A stretch of DNA of 64,000 bases from Odobenus rosmarus divergens (lineage: Eukaryota > Chordata > Mammalia > Carnivora > Odobenidae). The notes beneath the pieces were generated by a model. That model was not told where the DNA came from and searched no databases. It was given only the letters and a program-made list of their open reading frames with translations. The stretch's first letter is position 1. Every line of letters starts with the position of its first letter. The DNA lies in NCBI RefSeq assembly GCF_000321225.1, contig NW_004450303.1, positions 1,201,923 to 1,265,922 of the forward strand. The letters are read 5' to 3'. Shown here in pieces: positions 47,366 to 57,700 of the stretch. Position numbers and translations under genes: made by a program.

Positions 47366-48018
47366 ACAAATGAAATTTCTCACTGACTTATTTATTTCCC
47401 TTTTAGTTTAAAAAAGCAACTGGCATTTTATCCTAAGGAATAACAGAAAAACAGGCGAGATCCTGTATTTTCTTTTTTGATGCCCCAAGTGAAACACTTA
47501 AAAATTTTTGGTTCTCTCCCTTAAAATTGGAGAGATTTTCAGTCTGCTTCTTGAGCATATAATTCCTTTCCACAACTGTTTGATCTTGGCTGTCACCACT
47601 ACTGCGGTTAATGTTATTAGGGCAGAAGCTAGAAGCTAATAAAAAAAAAAAAGAAGCTTTCACTTTTATTTGAGAGATTACTGATATAGAAGCCAAATTT
47701 AAAGATTAATATGGTGAAAATATTAAAAAAACAAAATTTGAAACATAATTTGGTAAACTTTCTTATTCTATTCATGAAAAACTACCTTTATTTAAAAGGC
47801 ACTAGAAGTATTCTTTCTTAACATGTTAAGTTATAACCACATATACATGCACACACATTCGTGTGCAGTGTTTAACAGGAATCTCATTAAAGTCATTACC
47901 TGAGTAAGTGCCTGTTGACACCAATGTTATTTATTGTTGACTACAGAATTAAACAAGAAATCTGAAAGTGGTACACATGAAGAAAGGCAGAAGAGGGGAG
48001 ACTAAATATTATTATTTA
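47366..48018. other. Unique intronic sequence
   Basis: No gene recognised. The minus 87-codon frame at 47433-47696 has no supporting motif. Confidence 0.45.
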
Positions 48019-48230
48019 GAATGCCTGGATAACTCAGTTGGTTAAGTGTCAGACTCTTGATTTCTGCTCAGGCCATGATTTTAGGGTCCTAGAATGGAGA
48101 CCCACATAGGGCTCCACACTCAGTGGGAAGTCTGTTTAAGGTTTCTCTCTCTCTCTCCCTCTGCCTCTCCCCTCGCTCTTGCTCTCTCTTTTTTTTTCTA
48201 AAATAAGTAAACAAATCTTTAAGAAAAATA
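48019..48230 (+). mobile_element. Older CAN-SINE
   Basis: GAATGCCTGGATAACTCAGT, TTGGTTAAGTGTCAGACTCT, CAGGCCATGATTTTAGGGTC, CT-rich run and TAAGTAAACAAATCTTT. Clearly more diverged than the 39.8 and 41.0 kb copies. Confidence 0.92.
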
Positions 48231-48329
48231 ATTATTATTATTTGAAATGAAGTGATGTGTACTTTGAAACACCCAAGATAAATATATATACATATAAAAA
48301 TATATATATATATATATTTTTTTAGAAAA

Positions 48330-48720
48330 AAGTTGAGTAAGGTAACTGGTTAACAATTAAGTATAAAAATCAATAGTTTTAGTGTATACCATTTAGAAAA
48401 TATAATAGAAAAAAGGATGGGACTTATAGTACAGTGAAGAAAAACACCTACCTAGAAAAACTTAAAAAAAAAGTCTTGAACTAAAAAAAAAAAAAAAGTG
48501 TGACATTCCAGTGAAATCCAAGGGAAAAAACTATGAAAATTTGTTAAGATATATAAAAATATTACTCCCCTAAGGTTGAAGTGATAAATTCAGTTAATCT
48601 CAAAACAAAATCCAAACTGACCATTTTATTAAATAGTAAAATGAGTCTAAAGTTCACATAGAAAAATAAATATGTGATATTCTTCTGAAAAAGAATATGG
48701 TGAGTGAGAAATGGCTCTGC
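48330..48720 (+). mobile_element. Degraded L1 ORF2 fragment
   Basis: GAAAAACACCTACCTAGAAA, TCCAGTGAAATCCAAGGGAA and CAAAACAAAATCCAAACTGA resemble the L1 ORF2 C-terminal region in sense. A (TA)n run precedes it at 48297-48318 and an A(15) run lies at 48483. Confidence 0.6.
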
Positions 48721-48999
48721 CAAACATTAAAATGTGTTGCCACCAGTGTTCCAATGTAAGAATTGACAGAAAAGAGGAACATTATGGAAGTTCCCAAATA
48801 TGCCAATAAAATGTGTGAAATTTTGTATGTGGACAAGAAAGGAAAGGACGATTTATTAAGTGTAATTCTTATGGCTACCTATTTGTGAAAAAATAAGTGT
48901 GATACTTACTTCATTTCTCACAAGCCAGATGATTCAAAATTTTGATGGACAAAACAAAAAATAAATGTTAGTAAAACTCTGAATTCATGAATGAATTAA

Positions 49000-49243
49000 A
49001 AAAATAATATTGCAGGGCACCTGGGTGGCTCAGTCTAAGTGTCTGCCTTCCAATCAGGTCATGATCCTGGAGTTCCAGGATTGAGCCCTTCAATGGGCTC
49101 CCCACTCAATGGGGAGTCTGCTTCTCCTTCTGGCCCTCTTCCCTCTCATGCTCTCTCTCTCTCTCTCAAATAAATAAATAAAATCTTTTAAAAAATAAAT
49201 AAATAATAAAGATAAATACAAATAAAAATAAAAAATAATATTG
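49000..49243 (+). mobile_element. CAN-SINE with 13-bp target-site duplication
   Basis: AAAAATAATATTG flanks it at 49000-49012 and 49231-49243. GGGCACCTGGGTGGCTCAGT head lacks the usual GGTTAAG segment; long (AAAT)-rich tail. Confidence 0.95.
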
Positions 49244-49316
49244 AGAAAAGATTTATTTATAAATACAATATGTGAATAAACTATGAAAGAAAAAAAACTA
49301 TCTGGTTGGAAAGAAA

Positions 49317-51270
49317 TCTTAAATTAGATTTATTTTGATCCACTCTGACAATTTCTGTCTTTTAATTGGTGCATTTAGACCACTGGCATTTAAAGTGATT
49401 ATTTAGACAGTTTGATTAATATCTACCATATTACTGTTTTCTATTTGCTGTTTATTCCTTGTTCCATTTTTGTCTTCCACTTTTTCTTTCTGTCTTTTGT
49501 GTTTTTTAATTGAACATTTTACAGGATTCCATTTTTCTTTCTTAGCATATCAATTCATAGGATATATATATATACTTATATAATGTAATCTATTGTTGGT
49601 ACTCTAGTTTGAACAAACTGCTATGTTATATCAATTAAGAAAAGTAAAAAGTTTTTATTTTTTATTTTATCTTCCATTATTCTTCCACAATGTTTTTCTT
49701 TTCTTTATGTAGATCTAAATTTCTCATCTGTATCATTTTCTTTCTCTCTAAAGACCTTTTTAAAAACATTTCTTACAATATGAATCTACTGGCAACAAAT
49801 TCTTCAACTTTTGTTTGTCTGAGAAAGTCTTATTTCTCCTTTACTTTTGAAGGACAATCCCACAGCATACAGAATTCTAGGTTGGTGTTTCTTATCTTCT
49901 TTCAATTCTAAATATTTCATTTGACTCTCTTCTTGCTTACGTGGTTTCAGAAGTGAAGTTAGATGTAATTCTTTTTTTTTTTTTTTTTTGTTCCTGTACA
50001 GATAGGATGTTTTTTTCTACTGGCTTCTTTCAAGATTTTGTCTTTAGCTTTGATTTTCTGTAATTTGAAAATGACATGCCTAGGTGTAGTTTGTAATTTT
50101 GTTTTGTTTTGTTTTGGCATTTGTCCTGTCCTAGTGTTTTCTAAGCTTCTTGGATCTGTGGTTTGCTGTCCGACATTAATTTGGGGAAATTCTCAGTCAT
50201 TGTTGTTTCAAATATTTCTTCCATTCCTTTCCCTTTTTCTTCCCCTTCTGTTATTCCCATTATGTGTATGTTGTACCTCTTATAGTTGTTCCACAATCCT
50301 TGGATATTCTGTTCCACTTTTTTCAGTCTTTCTTCTGTTTGCCTTTTTGTTTTGAAGGCTGATATTAATATATCCTCAAGCTCAGAGATTCTTTCCTCAA
50401 CTGTGCCCTGTCTACTAATAAACCCGTCAAAGGCATTCTTCATTTCTTTTATGTTTTTTATCATTAGCATTTCTTTTTTATTCTTTTATTGAATTTCTAT
50501 CTCTCTGCTTACATTTTCCATCTGTTGTTGCATACTATTTACTTCACCAATTAGAGTCCTTAGCATATGAATCATAGTTGCTTTAAATTCCCTGTCTGAT
50601 AATTCTAACATCTCTGCCATGGCTGGTTCTGATGTTCATTCTCTCTTCAAATTGTGTTTTTTGCCTTTTGGTATGCCTTGTAATTTTTTTTCTCCTGATA
50701 GCTAGACACAGTATATTGGGTAAAGGAATTATTATAAATAGAGCTTTTATAATGTGATGATGAGGTATGGGGGGGAGAGGAAGTGTTCAATAGTCTTATG
50801 ATTAGGTCTCGGTCTTTTAGTGATCCTCTGACTCTGGACTGTGAATGTCAGGATTTTTCTCTCCTCTTTGGTTGGACAAGATGGTTAGAGTAGGCTGAAG
50901 TTGGGTATTTCCCTTCCCTCAGGTTAGTTAGGCTCTGGTACTATCCCAGCCCTGGAGTTTTTAACTCTCAGTCTTTACTGAGCCTCCAGCAATTTGTCAA
51001 CTACTGTTAAGTTTTCCTATCCAAGCACTGGTTCCCAAAAGGTTTGCACTCCTGAGTGCCTGCCCTGGTAAGCCTCAACTCCCTATATTCACCTGTTTGA
51101 CTCTTTTTTGGGGATATCAGTTTGCTCTATGTCGTTTCTTCCCTTATGAGCCAAGAAGAGTTGTTGATTTTTTTAATCTGTTCAGCTTTGTACTTGTTGT
51201 TGGGATGGAGGGATAAGTTCCAAACTCCTTGCATGCAGAACTGGAAAACAGAAGTCTTAAATTAGATTTA
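49317..51270 (-). mobile_element. 3'-truncated L1 bounded by a perfect 16-bp target-site duplication
   Basis: TCTTAAATTAGATTTA is identical at 49317-49332 and 51255-51270. Between them lies, on the minus strand, an L1 5'UTR, ORF1 and only the first part of ORF2 (GGTGCATTTAGACCACTGGC region at 49367). Neither the rest of ORF2 nor the 3'UTR or a poly(A) tail is present; the copy stops at ...GGATCAAAA. Confidence 0.85.
50141..50470 (-). pseudogene. L1 ORF1 fragment
   Basis: An open minus frame of 109 residues shows ERISELEDI, RLKKVEQNIQGLWNNYKRYN and IMGITEGEE, the coiled coil and start of the RNA-binding domain of L1 ORF1. The frame ends early by a stop, so it is not a functional protein. Confidence 0.9.
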
Positions 51271-51318
51271 AATAAAGTAAATTTAGAAATATTTAGAATA
51301 TATATATATATAACAACG

Positions 51319-51592
51319 CTTTAATAAACACAATATAAAAACTGTTTTAAGGGACGCCTGGGTGGCTGTCAGTTAAGCTTCTGTCTTTGGCTCAGGTCAT
51401 GATCCCAGGGTGCTGGGATTGAGTCCCGCATCAGGTTCCTTGCTCAGCAGGGAGCCTGCTTCTCCTTCTGCCTGCCATTCTCCTGCTTGTGCTCTCTCCC
51501 TCTCTTTCTCTGACAAATAAATAAATTAATAAAAAAAAGTTTTAAAAATACAAAAAATAACTTTAATAAACACAATATAAAATTTGTTTTAA
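51319..51592. repeat. AT-rich direct repeat, ~45-bp unit, each copy followed by a SINE
   Basis: CTTTAATAAACACAATATAA begins both copies (51319 and 51561), followed by a GTTTTAA-A-rich end; about 30 of 32 bases agree. The first copy was later split by a SINE. Confidence 0.75.
51352..51540 (+). mobile_element. CAN-SINE
   Basis: GGACGCCTGGGTGGCTGTCA head, GGTCATGATCCCAGGGTGCT, TTCTGCCTGCCATTCTCCTG middle (as in the 38.4 kb copy), and an AAATAAATAAATTAAT tail. GTTTTAA is repeated at its ends. Confidence 0.95.
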
Positions 51593-51607
51593 AAAAACAA
51601 ATAAAAG

Positions 51608-51825
51608 GGGTACTTGGGTGGCTCAGTCAGTTAAGCATCTGCGTTTGGCTCAGGTCATGATCCCAGGGTCCTGGGATCAAGCCCCATGACAGGCTCCCTG
51701 CTTAAGGGGAATCTGCTTCTCCCTCTCCCTCTGCCCCTACTCATGCTCTCCTCTCTCTTTCTCTTTCTCACTCTTTCTCTCAAAAGAATAAATAAAATCT
51801 TTAAAAATTAATTAAAAAAATACAT
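51608..51825 (+). mobile_element. CAN-SINE
   Basis: GGGGTACTTGGGTGGCTCAG head, AGGTCATGATCCCAGGGTCC, an extended CT-rich run and AATAAATAAAATCTTT plus A-rich tail. Not a duplicate of the SINE at 51352: the middle segments differ. Confidence 0.95.
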
Positions 51826-51839
51826 TTTTAAAAAAACTC

Positions 51840-52440
51840 TGAACAATCATTTCACAAAGTAAGAAATACAAGTGATAAATGTATATGAAGTTATTATTTT
51901 ATAAGTAATCAAGAGAAAGCAAACTAAAGTATGAATAATATATATTTCACCAGTAAATGTCAAAATATTACCCAATGCTTCTGAAGATGTGTGAAAACTA
52001 TCATAAGTTACTTTACAGATATTCAAGATTCTATTTATAGGAATTATCCTTCCCCTTCCAAAAATACTTAATTAAGAATATATAAACAAAGATGTTCATT
52101 TCAACATTATTTTTAATAGGGAAAATTAGAAGTAATGTGAAAGGATATCTTTAGTGGAATGGTATAAATTGGGATACAATGAAATAATATCAACCATTAG
52201 AAGTAAATGAAAATATGGCTTTTTTATACAATTAAGTTAGATAAAGTCAAATTATAAGGCAATGCATATATTACATGCTGCGTATAAATGTTACAAAACA
52301 TACGCTTAAAATCTTCACAGTGGTTCTCTCTGGAAGATGATTATACTTTCTACTTTGGTGTTCTTGGCTTTTTATCATGAGCATATTTCTTTTTTCTATA
52401 AAATAATATGTTTTAATAAAAGATCTTCCATGGAGCATAG
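51840..52440 (+). mobile_element. Old L1M/L1ME 3' end just upstream of the exon
   Basis: GATGTTCATTTCAACATTAT, TTTTAATAGGGAAAATTAGA, GTGGTTCTCTCTGGAAGATG and TTTTATCATGAGCATATTTC follow the sense 3'UTR of L1ME-type elements. It ends about 100 bp before the GALNTL6 exon. Confidence 0.8.
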
Positions 52441-52520
52441 TAACAGGTGACTAAAGAAGTACACACATTTAACTCTTGTTATCTGTTCTAGAAGATTAAA
52501 TGATTTTTGTAGAGATGATA

Positions 52521-52545
52521 ATCCCATTTTGTTTTCTCCTACTAG
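52521..52545 (+). promoter_or_regulatory. Splice acceptor of the GALNTL6 exon
   Basis: A pyrimidine-rich tract (CCATTTTGTTTTCTCCTACT) ends in AG at 52544-52545, directly before the exon. The phase it gives joins the homologous reading frame without a stop. Confidence 0.8.
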
Positions 52546-52684
52546 GGAAAGGTGAGCATGGGAAACCTTACCCCCTCACTGAAGAGGACCATGATGACTC
52601 AGCTTACAGGGAAAACGGTTTCAATATTTTTGTCAGCAACAATATTGCTCTAGAGCGGTCCTTGCCAGATATTCGCCATGCTAA
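52546..52684 (+). CDS. GALNTL6: Single internal exon of GALNTL6 (GT27 polypeptide GalNAc-transferase-like 6)
   Basis: This is the only protein-coding exon I can support. Forty-five complete codons run from a Lys-Gly-Glu-His start to Arg-His-Ala, with motifs [32 protein letters not shown] and LPDIRHA. The order 'AYRENGFN...[11 protein letters not shown]' is typical of the luminal segment just before the GT-A catalytic domain in GT27 enzymes, type II Golgi membrane proteins related to those that start mucin-type O-glycosylation. The wording fits GALNTL6 better than its paralogue GALNT10, which I recall as having EQGRPYPMT and NIYVSDKISLNRS. No catalytic residue lies in this exon. Acceptor AG is at 52544-52545 after a pyrimidine-rich tract; donor GTGAGT starts at 52685. 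Two bases complete a split codon at the 5' end (probably Gly) and two bases, AA, open one at the 3' end (probably Asn). Reading through the donor meets TGA at 52686. No frameshift or internal stop is seen, so the gene looks intact here. The paralogue assignment is from memory of the family. Confidence 0.88.
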
Positions 52685-52690
52685 GTGAGT
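52683..52690 (+). promoter_or_regulatory. Splice donor of the GALNTL6 exon
   Basis: AA/GTGAGT is a strong match to the U1 donor consensus at +1 to +6. Cutting here leaves a two-base codon start (AA) that would become Asn if the next exon begins with C or T, as expected in this family. Confidence 0.8.
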
Positions 52691-53541
52691 ATCAGCAAGC
52701 CCCATATGCAGTGTAGTTTTCTTTTGTTTGTCTGTTTTTTTAAAATTATGTTTAATGTGTATTACAGTGAGACACATAATTATAAATTTTGCCATAATAA
52801 TTTTTTAAAAATAAGTTTATATTTAATAATCTTAAATATTTAAATTTAAATTGAGGTAGTGTTTAAAGTTAGAAAAGAATAAGTACCAACTTTCTACAAC
52901 TTAATTCACATTTTCATTGAGTCACTTGTATTATCTCTATTTAAAATAAAGTGTCTTAAGATATTACCCATATTTTTACCTTTGATCATGTAGATGATAA
53001 AGGAAACATTTTTTCTGGTGATTAGCATTCTCAGGACTGTCCACATATATATGACTTCATCTTCACTCCAGCCATATTCAGTGCCATTGATGCTACATCT
53101 TGCATAAAGAATGCCTACAATAAATGCATCCATAATCCAAAGGTTATGGTTGGTTGCTCAATTTCCTGTCACTTTATGAATTGTTTGTAGCTTATCAATT
53201 AACAGTGAATTCAGTTTTTACTGCACTATAGCTAAATATTATAGTGCAAAAAGAAGCAAGAAAGATATCATATATAGTTTCCTGAAATCCCACCCCTATC
53301 TACTCCTAACGTTGCTTACTGTACTTTTCTTCTAGTCTGTTATGATTTTCTTGTTAGCATATACAAGGCCAAAAGCATGCCATAAACGTACAATGTGATC
53401 AGAATTTGGAGTTTGTGGAATTGCCATACATATTTGATAAATCTATCCAACTATACTGATATGTTTACCCCTGCCTTCACCTGTCTCCATTTGGAAGCAC
53501 TGGTGTGAGAGAAAGAAAATCAGAGAAAATAAAACAAGGGC
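52691..53541. other. Intron downstream of the exon
   Basis: No gene or recognised repeat. Confidence 0.55.
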
Positions 53542-53755
53542 AGGGCACCTGGGTGCCTCCATTGGTTAAAGTTCCAACTCTAGATTTCAATTCAGGTCAT
53601 GATCTTGGGTCTTGGGATCGAGCCCCCGTGTTGGGCTCTGTACTCAGCAGGGAGTCTACTTGAGATTCTCTCTCTCTCCCTCTCCCTCTGCTCCTCCCCT
53701 TGTGCTCTCTCTCTCTAATGAATAAATAAATCTTAAAAAAAAATAAGGGCAATAA
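53542..53755 (+). mobile_element. CAN-SINE
   Basis: AGGGCACCTGGGTGCCTCCA head, CAGGTCATGATCTTGGGTCT, TTGGGATCGAGCCCCCGTG and a TGAATAAATAAATC tail. Flanks share an ACAAGGGCA/ATAAGGGCA motif. Confidence 0.94.
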
Positions 53756-54605
53756 TGAAAATAGAGGTAGGAATTGAAATCAAATCAGTAATGTACAGTA
53801 AAACTCTTAATTTTTTGCAAAAATAATTAACCCTTCCCCAAAAAATCAGTAAATTATGGTTTGGGGATAATTTTTTAGTTGCCATATTGTGTCTTTATAA
53901 ATTTATTTTAAAATGCAAAAGAATTACTGGTTTCTTTCTCAGGTTTTATGTGAGTTTGCATTTCCCAATATAGTTAAGCAGAGGATTAATGTGAAGAACA
54001 AATCAATTTTCCCCTAAACTGAATGCTTTATATATTGGTCTAGGCCTTCTAGGAAGCCAAATTATTCCCAGGTTACCTGAAATTATCTACAGTAATTCCC
54101 ACTGACCGAGAACATTTCTAGTTATGAGAAATTTTAATACCTAATTGCACACCATCAAAGATGCATTAAATTGCATTGTTGGCATAATAAATGTGCTCAG
54201 AGAATAATTTCCATCCACCTCCTCCCCCACCCCCACACTTCCAATCTTTTAATGTGTATTCAAGTGGAAAGAATTGCAGATGGAAATAGTGCAGAAAATC
54301 ACTGAAGTCAAAAGAAGGCTGATATTCCCATTCTTCTCAGTGTATTTTTAGCATAACTACCACCTTTGGGGAAAAGATATTCTTAGGCAATAATGGAAAA
54401 GAAAATGGAAAAATGGAGAGAAAAATATTTTGAAATTTTTATTAGAGTTATTGAGTTTACAGTATCAGAGGGCATTATTCTAAATGTTAGGGGAGATAAA
54501 TGTGGCTAAAATATGGTCACAGACCATATTTTACTTATTTACTGAGGCTGGATATCTAGTGGGACACTCACCTAGTAAAATGACACCAAAACAGAAAAAA
54601 AAAAA
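53756..54605. other. Unique intronic sequence
   Basis: No gene recognised; a C-rich CACCTCCTCCCCCACCCCCA run lies near 54216. Confidence 0.5.
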
Positions 54606-54789
54606 ACTTTTTTTTAAGATTTTTATTTGAGAAAAAGCGCAAGCTGGGGAAGGAGCAGAGGGAGAGGCAGAGGGAGAAGCAGACTCCCAGCTGAGCAGGA
54701 AGCCCAACAAGGGGCTCCATCCCAGGACCCCAGGATCGTGACCTGAGCCATAGGCAGATGCTCAACAGACCAAGCCACCCAGGCACCCT
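54606..54789 (-). mobile_element. CAN-SINE, antisense
   Basis: TTTTTAAGATTTTTATTTGA, GCAGAGGGAGAAGCAGACTC, CAGGATCGTGACCTGAGCC and AAGCCACCCAGGCACCC. An (AAAAAC)n-like run follows. Confidence 0.95.
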
Positions 54790-57700
54790 CAGGAAAAAAC
54801 AAAAACAAAAACAAAAACCCTTATTAGAGGGCTGGAGATGGAGGACTGCAAAGCGTTAATTTCAGGACTACTAGGAGTGATAGTTTACCCTGGTTAGTCT
54901 AGTATCTGACTCTCAGAGATGCAAGAAGAGAGATCCAATGCAGCCTCATTTTGTCAAGGTCCTTCCTACCTTTAGGAAATTGAGAGCCTAAAATAAACAA
55001 AAAAATCTTACAGGGATCACACTGTTTAAAGTCCTATGCGTTTGACCTCATCTGTGCTTCTCAAAATGCAGGCACAGATAACCACAAAAGCATGTAGCTC
55101 TGTGTAAGTGGTTCTTGAAATTATGAAAGCAAACTGACACAAACTCCATCCAGTATTATCCATTTAACTAGGCTGCAGGTAATTGACCACAGCTTGTTTA
55201 TTTTGACAGAATCTACAGAAGAGAATGGAAAATTTGTGTGATTTTTGCAGTCAAACATAACAGTTCTAAGAAACTTTGCATCTGCAGTCAGCCAATTCAA
55301 ATTACAGGCTCAAAGTGCCAGAAGAGAAGAATTTATTTTGCTTTGCTCTGGGATTTTGTAATGGAAAATATTGGGGAATCATATCTTGCAATTTTGCTTA
55401 GCTTGGTCTTTATTCCAAAACACAGAATTGTAGTTCTTACTCCACTGTTCTACACTATAGATCACTTTCCCTGTATACACAAGTGCTCTCTCTACTCATT
55501 CATATTCTTATAGTTAACAAATTAAAAAAAAAATAAATCATGGTTCTCGGTGTTTGACATGCTTAGTGTACATGGATTCTTGTTCACTGTGAAGAATTTT
55601 CAGAACATGAGTTATTTCAGAAATCCCAATCCAGAACACATTCTTCCTTTACCTGTCCTGCTCCTTTCTTATCCAATAGCATAAAAATGAACTGTTTTCC
55701 TTTGGCTGTATTATTTCATTGAGTCAGTAATAGATTCTCATTAAGTGGGGAGCCATAGATTAAGGAAAGTCAGTTGGCATGTGTCCAATAAATTAATCAT
55801 TCTTACTCATGTCCTAATAATAAATTCCAAGGTTCTCACTTATGTTTTTAAATTTCTTACATTTGTCCGGTTCTCGCTTATGTTTTTAAATTTCTTACAT
55901 TTGTCCAAGTAATTTTAGCATCTCTCTATCTAGTAAATTACATTTTAGTGGGTTTTCTTTTTGTTGTTTTGTTTTGTTTCCCATCTATGCTTTGGTATTG
56001 TCGAATTTTCTACCCCTTCTTCCAGATCCATATCCCTACCCTTTTCATTTACTTTTCTACTTTTTGAAGACCTATCTGTGCATTTTAAATACTCCCTTCT
56101 TGACTTACTGCCTAATTATGTCTATATTCATAGTCCTGGGGCTCAAACTGAGATATGTCCTTAAAACATATTATTTTTATATTTTATCTAATGCAATGCT
56201 GATAAGAATTTTGCTATGTGAGTTTCTGCGTAACAAATGTTCAGTCAGTGGATACCTTATCGTCCTGGCTTCATTTTACTACATTTCAATTTCCTGTCAC
56301 CTGTATATTGTTTGGGCATGTTCTTTGTATTCCTTCACTCTTCTGAGATGCCATATCTTTGTATGCTGTAGAACATTTTATTTTGACTTCCAGTTCAAGA
56401 TGGGAACTATGAAGCGTATATTTAGAATACAAAATACATATAAAATAGGGAAGTAGAAAACCATGGAAGGATGGATGGCTTGCATAGAAAAGAAGCTGAT
56501 AAACTTATGTATGAATATATTGTTAGCAAGATAAGATAGAAGAATATTTGAGTGAGTATTACTCCCTAGACATAAATAAATTTATAAGTAGTTACCACAA
56601 ATACTCCCCCAAATGTGATATAATTAACGTGTGCAAGATGACATTACATCTATGAAGAGAAATACATGAGACTAGGATGCATAAGTACATGTATAATAGG
56701 AGCATTAGGAGCATTGAGGTGGGCTTTGCAGAGGATTCAGGTAAATGTATCATGACTTGAGGTTCATTTTTGCTGTTAGAAAAAAATACACGTTTATACA
56801 CATACATAGTCATATACATACACACTAATCAAGACGCATTTATAAGGTGGCTGAGTAGCTGGGATATTTTTGTACCAAAAAATTCTACTCTGACTTCTGG
56901 CCTTCCCTTTTCATTTAACTTTTCCTTTATATTTCACTTACATTCCTGAGATAGCTTCATGACTTTGACAATAAACAAAATATTGAATATTGAGAAAAAA
57001 TTCTGTGGTATCTCAACTCTTGGGAAAATGTACAAGAATTTTTACAACCTCTTGATTATATGAGTGTTTTCAGTAGCATTGCAGTTACATCACAACACTG
57101 CTCCCTGTACAATTTCAGAACCAAATGAGAGATTGTCCCAGAAATGGTTGGGAATTAAAATATTATTTTTATTATTGATAGGATTCTATCAGGGGGCATG
57201 ATGTAGATGTAGGCTAAGTGTGAACTCTAGAATGAGGCACATTCAGCCTTCAAGTCATAGGCATTGCGGAACACGCAAAGACAGTTGTATAACATAAGGC
57301 ATGGAGGGCAGAGTTAGACGTCTGACCTCTGCAGGCAAGCAAGTTGCAAAGCAAAAAATGAAGGAGGGGCTGAGCCAAGTGTGATAAGCTCACTAAAACA
57401 AATTCATCAGTTTTGTGTCTTCCTTTCTCCTAGAAAGGAGGACTAATCTAATGGCTGTCCCTCTACATGGGACTGTCTATCTGAGAGGAGTCTAATATCT
57501 AAGTGCCTAATATCTTCTTTGCATATGATGAGAAATCACAATTTCTCAACATAACAAACTTTTGAGTGATTTTTTTTTATTTTTCAGTGCCTTATAGTCT
57601 AAGCATTCTTGCCTTCTGTAAGTTATGTTGAAAAATAATTCTAAAATGGTGTACTTCCATGACTTGCACTGTGGTGCCAAACAAGTTAATTTGTCATTTT

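Noticed and set aside
55974..56456. 160-codon open frame on + strand
   Set aside because: Hydrophobic, Tyr/Leu/Phe/Cys-rich translation typical of AT-rich DNA; no motif, no splice or start context, and an overlapping frame of similar quality.
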